This document shows positions 58,580 through 64,000 of a stretch of 64,000 nucleotides of DNA, in pieces. The notes below the pieces were generated by a model. The model made no database searches. It was not told the origin of the DNA and saw only the letters and a list, made by a program, of their open reading frames with translations. Source of the DNA: Clostridia bacterium (GTDB lineage: Bacteria > Bacillota > Clostridia > Christensenellales > Aristaeellaceae). The first letter of the stretch is position 1. The number at the start of each line of letters is the position of its first letter. Location: NCBI GenBank assembly GCA_017395065.1, contig JAFPWH010000047.1, positions 18,938 through 82,937 on the forward strand. Reading direction: 5' to 3'. Both the position numbers and the translations under genes were made by a program.

Positions 58580-60736
58580 ATGCTGAGACGCGTAAAGAGA
58601 TACTTTAAAAGCACGTTCGTGCGCTATATCGTGTCCTACCTGCTGTTGATGGCGCTGCTGGTGGGCGGCCTAACCGTATACATGTACAGCTACTACCGTT
58701 CCAGCGTCTACGATTCCACGATCAGCGCGGAAATGTCCTACGCCTGGCAGCTCAAATACAGCGCGGACGCTTTCCTGAGCAGGCTGGACGCGCTTGCCCG
58801 CCTTGTCGCCGCAAGAGGGCCGGGCGCGGCAGAGGTCGCCGAATACATCGACCTGATTTCGGACGAGGAAGAAAAGGACATCTTTATTTACTCCGCTCCG
58901 GACGCGGCCGTCTGGACGCCGGACGGCCGGGTGAGCGCCGAAAGCTGGCTCAACCGCCTCGAATATGAAAACCTGAGCGAAGGCCGCCTTTCGGACGAGC
59001 TTTTCCGCCCCGAGGGCCTCACCATCGTCGAAACGCAGCGCGTCGTGCTGGACGGCGCCGAAAGGCGTCTGCTTACGATCAGCGTACCCGCCGCGGCCGG
59101 GCGCTATTCCGTCATCTGCATGCTGCCCGAGGAGGCGCTTTTGAACATCGAAACGGCAAAGGAAGCGTCCGAGAGCAACCGCTACATCATCTTCAACTCC
59201 GCGATCACCGCGCGGCACGAGCCCTTCTCCGTCAGCGAAAACAAGGTGCTCGAAGCGGGCTCTTCCGTGCTCGGGGCCGTGAGTGAGGTCAAAAACCTGC
59301 AGGGCGTGAACTACCTCTTTATCGCCGTGCCCGGCGAAAGCGACGCCGTGGTCTATGTGTCCGTTCAGCCCCTTACCGGCATACGCCAGAAGGCCGCCGG
59401 CGTCTGGCTGGGCTTCATGGCGGTGCTGCTCGCCCTTGCGCTGCCGACCACGCTGTTCATGGTCTATATAAGCCGCAAAAACCTTGCGCCCATACTGGAA
59501 ATGGGCCGCCACTTCGGCACCGGAGACAACAAGTATTCCGACGACATAAGCAGGATCGTCAGCGGCATCAGAGAGCTCGAGGGCAGGAACCGGGAGATCC
59601 TCTCCGGCTCGCTCTCGGCCCGAAAGCACATGTTCGCCCGGAATCTCGTGATCGGCGCCTTCGACAGCCGCGAGGACGCGGCAAGCGCCGCCAAAGAGCT
59701 CGGCCTCGACATCGCCAAAGGCCGCTTCGCCGTGCTTTTGACCGGCGCGCCCCGCGACACGCGGCAGGACGTGTTCCTTGACAGCCTGATCGCGCTGGCG
59801 CCCGAACAGGTGGAATGCGTGGGGACCGACCTTGTCGAAAACAACCAGATCATGCTGATCGTGTTTGCCGACGAGGACAAACTGATTTCTGACTACGCAG
59901 ACCTGCTCACGAAGGAAAGGCTCACGCAGGCGCTGGGGCTTTCGGTCGCGATGAGCGCCGTGCACGGCGACCTGAAGGAGCTTTCAAACGCCTACCTCGA
60001 GGCGACGAGCGCCTACGAAAGCCGCTTCTTCATGGGCGAAAACCGCCTGCTCAGCTTTTCGCAGATCCCCTTCGCCGCGGGCAGCACCGAAGCAGTGCCG
60101 GACGACCTCGCAAAGGAGATCAAAAACGCGCTCACCGAGGGCGATATGGCCCTCGTGGACAAGAGCCTCGAAAAGCTCAGGAACACGCTGACCCACGAAA
60201 ACATGAACCTGTTCAGCTTCCGTCAGGTGTACAACGACGTCATCAGCGCAATCATGAGCGAGGCGCAGGCGCAGCAGTACACGAACGCCGACGTTTACGA
60301 CCTGTTCTCCCTGTCCGGCTGCCGGAGCATAGAGGAGCTCGAGCAGGTGTTAAGGCAAGTCTGCGAAAGCATCATCTCTTCCCGCGAGCCGGAGGACGAG
60401 CTGCCCCTGATTAGGCGCGTCATGCGCATAATGACCGTGAACTACACCGACAGCGAGTTCACGCTTACGCAGGCTGCGGAGCTCGCCGGCATCACGCCCG
60501 TAAGGCTCAGCAGCGAATTCAAAACCAAAATGGGCATGACCCCGATGGACTACCTGACCATGCTCAGGATGGAGGAGGCCAAGAAGCTGCTCAGGCAGAC
60601 CGAGCTCAACGTCTCCGACGTGTGCCTGAGAGCGGGCTACGCCGACGCGTCCAGCTTTACGAGGCGCTTCAAGCAGTACGCGGGCGTCACGCCGCTTCAG
60701 TACCGGCAGGCTTCGAGAAAACAGCAGGAAGGCTGA
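58580..60736 (+). CDS. Membrane-bound AraC-type transcriptional regulator (YesS/YesN-like)
   Basis: A 718-residue protein. One membrane helix lies at about 18-38 and a second at about 275-297, enclosing an external sensor domain of about 235 residues. The cytoplasmic part has a long helical segment and ends with two AraC helix-turn-helix motifs (about 625-710; LTQAAELAGITPVRLSSEF and NVSDVCLRAGYADASSFTRRFKQY). This is the layout of YesS-type sensors that detect an extracellular sugar or polymer and activate nearby glycan-use genes. The divergent GH43 gene is the obvious target. ATG 58580 is preceded by AAAGAGAG. Confidence 0.9.
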   Translation: MLRRVKRYFKSTFVRYIVSYLLLMALLVGGLTVYMYSYYRSSVYDSTISAEMSYAWQLKYSADAFLSRLDALARLVAARGPGAAEVAEYIDLISDEEEKDIFIYSAPDAAVWTPDGRVSAESWLNRLEYENLSEGRLSDELFRPEGLTIVETQRVVLDGAERRLLTISVPAAAGRYSVICMLPEEALLNIETAKEASESNRYIIFNSAITARHEPFSVSENKVLEAGSSVLGAVSEVKNLQGVNYLFIAVPGESDAVVYVSVQPLTGIRQKAAGVWLGFMAVLLALALPTTLFMVYISRKNLAPILEMGRHFGTGDNKYSDDISRIVSGIRELEGRNREILSGSLSARKHMFARNLVIGAFDSREDAASAAKELGLDIAKGRFAVLLTGAPRDTRQDVFLDSLIALAPEQVECVGTDLVENNQIMLIVFADEDKLISDYADLLTKERLTQALGLSVAMSAVHGDLKELSNAYLEATSAYESRFFMGENRLLSFSQIPFAAGSTEAVPDDLAKEIKNALTEGDMALVDKSLEKLRNTLTHENMNLFSFRQVYNDVISAIMSEAQAQQYTNADVYDLFSLSGCRSIEELEQVLRQVCESIISSREPEDELPLIRRVMRIMTVNYTDSEFTLTQAAELAGITPVRLSSEFKTKMGMTPMDYLTMLRMEEAKKLLRQTELNVSDVCLRAGYADASSFTRRFKQYAGVTPLQYRQASRKQQEG

Positions 60737-60772
60737 CGGCTGCCCTGCATGCTTGATTCTTAATATGAAGCG

Positions 60773-60800
60773 TATATAATGTATAGACAATTTCTTCGGA
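60773..60800 (+). promoter_or_regulatory. Promoter of lon
   Basis: TTGATT at 60773-60778, 16-base spacer, TATAAT at 60795-60800 (as read in the line ending at 60780 these are 60753-60758 and 60775-60780). Good match, 33 bases before the TTG start. Confidence 0.6.
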
Positions 60801-60812
60801 GGATATATTCAA

Positions 60813-63134
60813 TTGGCTAAGCGGAAAACAGAGGACATGGGCGTCATCGCGCTCCGGGGCGAGGTTTTGTTCCCGGGCATTGCACAGTACTTCGACGTGG
60901 GCAGGGAAAAATCCGTCGTCGCACTGGAACACGCGATGAACGCCGAAGCGCCGTTTTTTGCGGTCTGTCAGAAGGACCCGGACGTCGACGCGCCCGAAAA
61001 GGCGGAATTGTACGACATCGGCTGCGTGTGCGAGATTAAGCAGGTCATGCCCGTTCCGGACGGTACGCTTCGCGTGCTGGCAAACCCCGTCTGCCGCGCG
61101 AAACTGAAAAAGCTCTACGACCTCGACCACGTGCTCGTGGGCGGCGTGGAGCGCATAAAAGAAACAGACGACGATTCGCAGCAAGGCCAGGTCCTGCTGA
61201 ACATGTGCAAAAAGGCCTACGACGCTTTCCTCGACGCAAAGGGCGAGGCCGGCGGTGAAACACGCCAGCAGCTTTTGGCGCAGCAGGAGCCCGGCGCCTT
61301 TGCGGACAGGTTCGCCTCGGCCGTGATCAATTCCTACGTCAAAAAGCAAAGCGTGCTCAATTGCCTGGACCACGGCCAGCGGGCGATGATGATCTACACC
61401 TATATCGAAAACGAAACGCGCAACGTCGCTACCGTGCAGGAGATCCAGAAAGAGGTCTCCAAGCGGCTCGAGCGCAACAACCGCGAGTATTTCCTGCGCG
61501 AGCAGCAAAGGCTGATCGACGAGGAACTGGGTGACGACGACGAAGTGGGCGACTACGAGAAAAAGCTCGAAAACACGCCCATGGACGAGGAAGCCAAGGA
61601 GCGCACCCAAAAAGAGTTGAAGCGCCTGAAGCGCGCCCCCTTCCAGTCGCCGGAGGCGGCCGTGATGGAAAACTACATCGAATACATGCTCGAGCTGCCC
61701 TGGGGCAAGTACACGAAGGATTCGCTCAGCGTCGCCAAGGCGCGCAAGATCCTCGACGAGGACCATTACGGTCTCGAAGAGGTCAAAAAGCGCATATTGG
61801 AGTTCCTTGCGGTCCGTGAAGTCAAGCAGGACATCAAAAGCCCCATCCTGTGCCTGGTCGGCGCGCCGGGCGTGGGCAAGACCAGCATCGCCCGTTCGAT
61901 TGCCCGCTGCCTCGGCCGCAAATTCTGCCAGGTCTCTCTGGGCGGCGTGCGCGACGAAGCCGAGCTTCGCGGTCACAGGCGCACCTACGTCGCGGCCATG
62001 CCGGGCAGGGTGATTTCCGCCATCAAGCAGGTGGGCAGCATGAATCCGGTATTCCTGTTCGACGAGATTGACAAAATGGGCGCCGACCACAGGGGAGACC
62101 CCGCCGCGGCCATGCTCGAGATCCTCGATCCAGAACAGAATTCGCGCTTCCGCGACCACTACCTTGAAGCACCCTTCGATCTCAGCAAGGTTCTGTTCAT
62201 CACGACCGCCAACACGATGGACGGCATCCCCAAACCGCTGTTGGACCGCATGGAGGTCATCCAGGTGCCCAGCTACACCGTCGAGGAAAAATTGCAGATC
62301 GCCAAGCGCCATCTTTGGAAAAAGCAGCTCTCCGAAAACGGCATGGACGCAAAGCACCTCAAAATATCGGACGCGGCGCTCCTCAAAACGATCGAGGAAT
62401 ACACCTCCGAGGCCGGCGTCCGCTCGCTTGAGAGAACGCTGGGACGCCTGATCCGCAAAATCACCGTCGAAAAGCTGGAGAATCCGGATGCCGACGATAA
62501 ACCCTTGCGTCTCACGCCGGAGCTCATCGAAAAATATCTGGGCGCGCCCAAATATCTTAAGCCCGAAACCGGAAAACAGCCCGAGGTCGGCGCGGTCAAC
62601 GGCCTGGCGTGGACGAGCGTGGGCGGCGTGGTCATGCCCATAGAGGTCAGCGTCATGCCCGGCAGCGGAAAGCTCGAGCTCACCGGGTCGCTGGGCAACG
62701 TCATGAAGGAATCCGCGCAGATCGCGCTGTCCTTCGTACGCGGCCACATGGAGCAGGAGGGCATTACCGAGGAATTCCGCAAGACCCACGACATCCACGT
62801 ACACGTGCCGGAGGGCGCGACGCCCAAGGACGGGCCTTCTGCGGGCATCGCCATCGCCTGCGCGATCTATTCGGCTCTCACCGGGCTCAAGGCCAGGCAG
62901 GACGTGGCGATGACGGGCGAAATATCCCTGCGCGGCAAGGCGCTGCCCATAGGCGGCGTCAAGGAAAAGCTGCTCGCGGCCTACCGCCTTGGCATCAACA
63001 ACGTGCTTTTGCCCAAGGACAACATAAAAGACCTCGAAGAAATGCCAAAGGACGTGATGAGCAAGCTCAACGTGGTGCCCATCGCCGCCGCGACAGACGC
63101 GCTCAAATACGTCCTGTGCGGAAAGCGGGCTTAA
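60813..63134 (+). CDS. lon: ATP-dependent protease Lon
   Basis: A 773-residue serine-lysine protease that degrades damaged and regulatory proteins. It starts at TTG 60813 after GGAGGATA. Residues 1-200 are the LON substrate-binding domain, the AAA+ module has Walker A GAPGVGKTS (from Gly350) and Walker B VFLFDEIDK, and the protease domain has Ser676 in KDGPSAG and Lys719 in GGVKEK. Length is standard. No HrcA/CIRCE box is seen upstream. engB follows one base after the stop and is coupled. Confidence 0.96.
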   Translation: MAKRKTEDMGVIALRGEVLFPGIAQYFDVGREKSVVALEHAMNAEAPFFAVCQKDPDVDAPEKAELYDIGCVCEIKQVMPVPDGTLRVLANPVCRAKLKKLYDLDHVLVGGVERIKETDDDSQQGQVLLNMCKKAYDAFLDAKGEAGGETRQQLLAQQEPGAFADRFASAVINSYVKKQSVLNCLDHGQRAMMIYTYIENETRNVATVQEIQKEVSKRLERNNREYFLREQQRLIDEELGDDDEVGDYEKKLENTPMDEEAKERTQKELKRLKRAPFQSPEAAVMENYIEYMLELPWGKYTKDSLSVAKARKILDEDHYGLEEVKKRILEFLAVREVKQDIKSPILCLVGAPGVGKTSIARSIARCLGRKFCQVSLGGVRDEAELRGHRRTYVAAMPGRVISAIKQVGSMNPVFLFDEIDKMGADHRGDPAAAMLEILDPEQNSRFRDHYLEAPFDLSKVLFITTANTMDGIPKPLLDRMEVIQVPSYTVEEKLQIAKRHLWKKQLSENGMDAKHLKISDAALLKTIEEYTSEAGVRSLERTLGRLIRKITVEKLENPDADDKPLRLTPELIEKYLGAPKYLKPETGKQPEVGAVNGLAWTSVGGVVMPIEVSVMPGSGKLELTGSLGNVMKESAQIALSFVRGHMEQEGITEEFRKTHDIHVHVPEGATPKDGPSAGIAIACAIYSALTGLKARQDVAMTGEISLRGKALPIGGVKEKLLAAYRLGINNVLLPKDNIKDLEEMPKDVMSKLNVVPIAAATDALKYVLCGKRA

Positions 63135-63135
63135 G

Positions 63136-63798
63136 ATGCGCGTCACGAAAGCGGCCTTCGTCACCTCACTTGCCGAGCTCAAACGCTTCCCCGGGCGGGG
63201 CAGACCCGAGATCGCCATGGCCGGGCGCTCCAACGTGGGCAAATCCTCGCTGATCAACAGCCTGTGCAACAATTCGCGCCTGGCGCGCACGTCTTCCGAA
63301 CCCGGCAAGACGCGGCTGATCAACCTCTACGCCATCAACGAGCAGTTTTTTCTGGTCGATTTGCCGGGCTACGGCTTCGCCAAGACCGGGGGAGACGAGC
63401 GCAGGCGCTGGAAGGGCATGATCGAGGGCTACCTCGAAAACTCCGAATTCTTAAGGCACGTGTTGCTTCTGGTCGATCTTCGCCACGAGCCCAGCGAGGA
63501 AGACGCGCAAATGGCCGCTTACCTGCGCGCCATCGGCGCCGATTTTTCGGTCGTCGCCACCAAGGCGGACAAGCTGAGCAAGGCACAGCAGTCCAAAAAC
63601 ATCCCCGTGATCTGCCGAAAGCTGATCGTGCAGCCCTGGCAGATCATAACCTACTCCGCGCAAACCCATCAGGGGCGCGACAAAGTCCTGTCTTTGCTGG
63701 ACGGCATACTGAATCCCCAAAAGCCGCCCGCGGACGACGGCATCGTGCTTCCCGAGGACCTGCGCTTCGACGACGGCCCCACGCGCGAGCAGCCCTGA
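63136..63798 (+). CDS. engB: Ribosome biogenesis GTPase EngB (YsxC)
   Basis: A 220-residue GTPase that takes part in 50S subunit assembly. The G motifs are G1 AGRSNVGKSS (about 27-36), G3 DLPGYGFAK (about 72-80) and G4 TKADKLSK (about 142-149). The C-terminal tail beyond residue 195 is acidic. It starts two bases after the lon stop, and the lon-engB pair is a common arrangement in Bacillota. It has no clear ribosome site, which fits coupling. Confidence 0.95.
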   Translation: MRVTKAAFVTSLAELKRFPGRGRPEIAMAGRSNVGKSSLINSLCNNSRLARTSSEPGKTRLINLYAINEQFFLVDLPGYGFAKTGGDERRRWKGMIEGYLENSEFLRHVLLLVDLRHEPSEEDAQMAAYLRAIGADFSVVATKADKLSKAQQSKNIPVICRKLIVQPWQIITYSAQTHQGRDKVLSLLDGILNPQKPPADDGIVLPEDLRFDDGPTREQP

Positions 63799-63892
63799 CT
63801 GCCCGCGCTTTCATTTGTAAGAAACAAATCGACGAATCCCGGGGCCCTGAAAAGACTATTTGTAAACACTTCGTAAATTACAAAATTCCCTC

Positions 63893-63921
63893 TTGACAAA
63901 ACGTATATGGGGTGATATTAT
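63893..63921 (+). promoter_or_regulatory. Strong promoter, probably of an rRNA operon
   Basis: TTGACA at 63893-63898, 17-base spacer, TATTAT at 63916-63921, with an AT-rich upstream element-like stretch (63855-63890). Confidence 0.7.
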
Positions 63922-64000
63922 AGACAAGCTCACCAATTGAGGCGGTTAGCCCCGGCGAGCATCGGACCTTGAAAACGATACAGAGAACAGAACGCAAGAA
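63922..64000 (+). other. Probable leader of a 16S rRNA operon, running off the window
   Basis: The 79 bases after the promoter have no open frame. ACCTTGAAAACGATACAGAGAAC is the kind of segment found in rRNA leaders and spacers of Bacillota, where it pairs with the spacer beyond 16S for RNase III processing. The rRNA itself would begin beyond 64000. Confidence 0.5.

Noticed and set aside
60687..63323. 878-codon open frame on the minus strand opposite lon and engB
   Set aside because: It is the antisense of two clear genes. Composition is Val/His/Asp-rich as expected for a frame-shadow of high-GC coding DNA, with no ribosome site.
1..64000. CRISPR array, transposase, integrase or prophage genes
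   Set aside because: No regularly spaced repeats and no recognisable mobile-element protein in any frame; the 120-bp unit has only two copies and no spacers.

Overview
The window looks like a chromosomal segment of a high-GC Clostridia-type Bacillota, probably a gut or other carbohydrate-rich anaerobe. Supporting signs are strong AGGAGG-type ribosome binding sites, TTG and GTG starts, sigma-A promoters (TTGACA-17-TATAAT), Rho-independent terminators, a tRNA gene without encoded CCA, the rpmH-rnpA-yidD-yidC-jag cluster in Gram-positive form, and CUT1 sugar ABC importers. Species cannot be named from sequence alone. Almost every base is coding; many long antisense frames are artefacts of high GC.

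Layout. 1-3 kb: start of a secreted thioredoxin-like protein, then a GH78 alpha-L-rhamnosidase. 3-12 kb: an accessory-looking stretch with a 1614-residue surface protein (CHAP, Ig-like, C-type lectin-like, LRR_5 repeats), a lone NACHT/STAND-type NTPase whose last codons lie in a 120-bp tandem repeat, and a frameshifted repeat protein. 12-15.6 kb: tRNA-Trp and the rpmH-rnpA-yidD-yidC-jag operon, detached from dnaA and mnmE, with a YidC enlarged by an extra loop domain. 15.6-30 kb: small unknown proteins, a DUF4838-like protein, a CUT1 sugar importer, a CHASE2-PP2C phosphatase, GH29 alpha-L-fucosidase, a eukaryote-like glycogen branching enzyme, a small FtsL-like protein, RidA and a secreted metallo-beta-lactamase-fold protein. 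30-37 kb: a DacF-like carboxypeptidase, a PfkB sugar kinase, a four-gene operon ending in two degenerate enzymes (a FlaA1/CapD-like dehydratase and a rhamnosidase-like protein), and an orphan corrinoid protein. 37.4-47.8 kb: a ten-gene sugar-import operon. 47.9-52.9 kb: an N-acetylhexosamine/galactose salvage trio (nucleotidyltransferase, NahK-like kinase, GalE), a GNAT protein and a UroD-like methyltransferase. 52.9-64 kb: MalY-like lyase, a His-less HPr paralogue, a Big_2/NlpC-P60-type surface protein, RNase Z, GH43 with a divergent membrane AraC regulator, lon, engB, and what looks like the promoter and leader of an rRNA operon running off the end.

The most unusual feature is the 37.4-47.8 kb operon. 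It carries two permeases, a solute-binding protein, five small integral membrane proteins of no recognised family, one free MsmX/UgpC-type ATPase, and a second such ATPase fused in frame, without linker, behind a complete GH105 unsaturated rhamnogalacturonyl hydrolase. A plausible reading is an importer for pectin-derived unsaturated disaccharides in which the first cytoplasmic hydrolase is tied to the transport motor. Together with GH78, GH29, GH43 and the NahK/GalE cluster, the window describes a bacterium using both plant cell-wall and host-type glycans.
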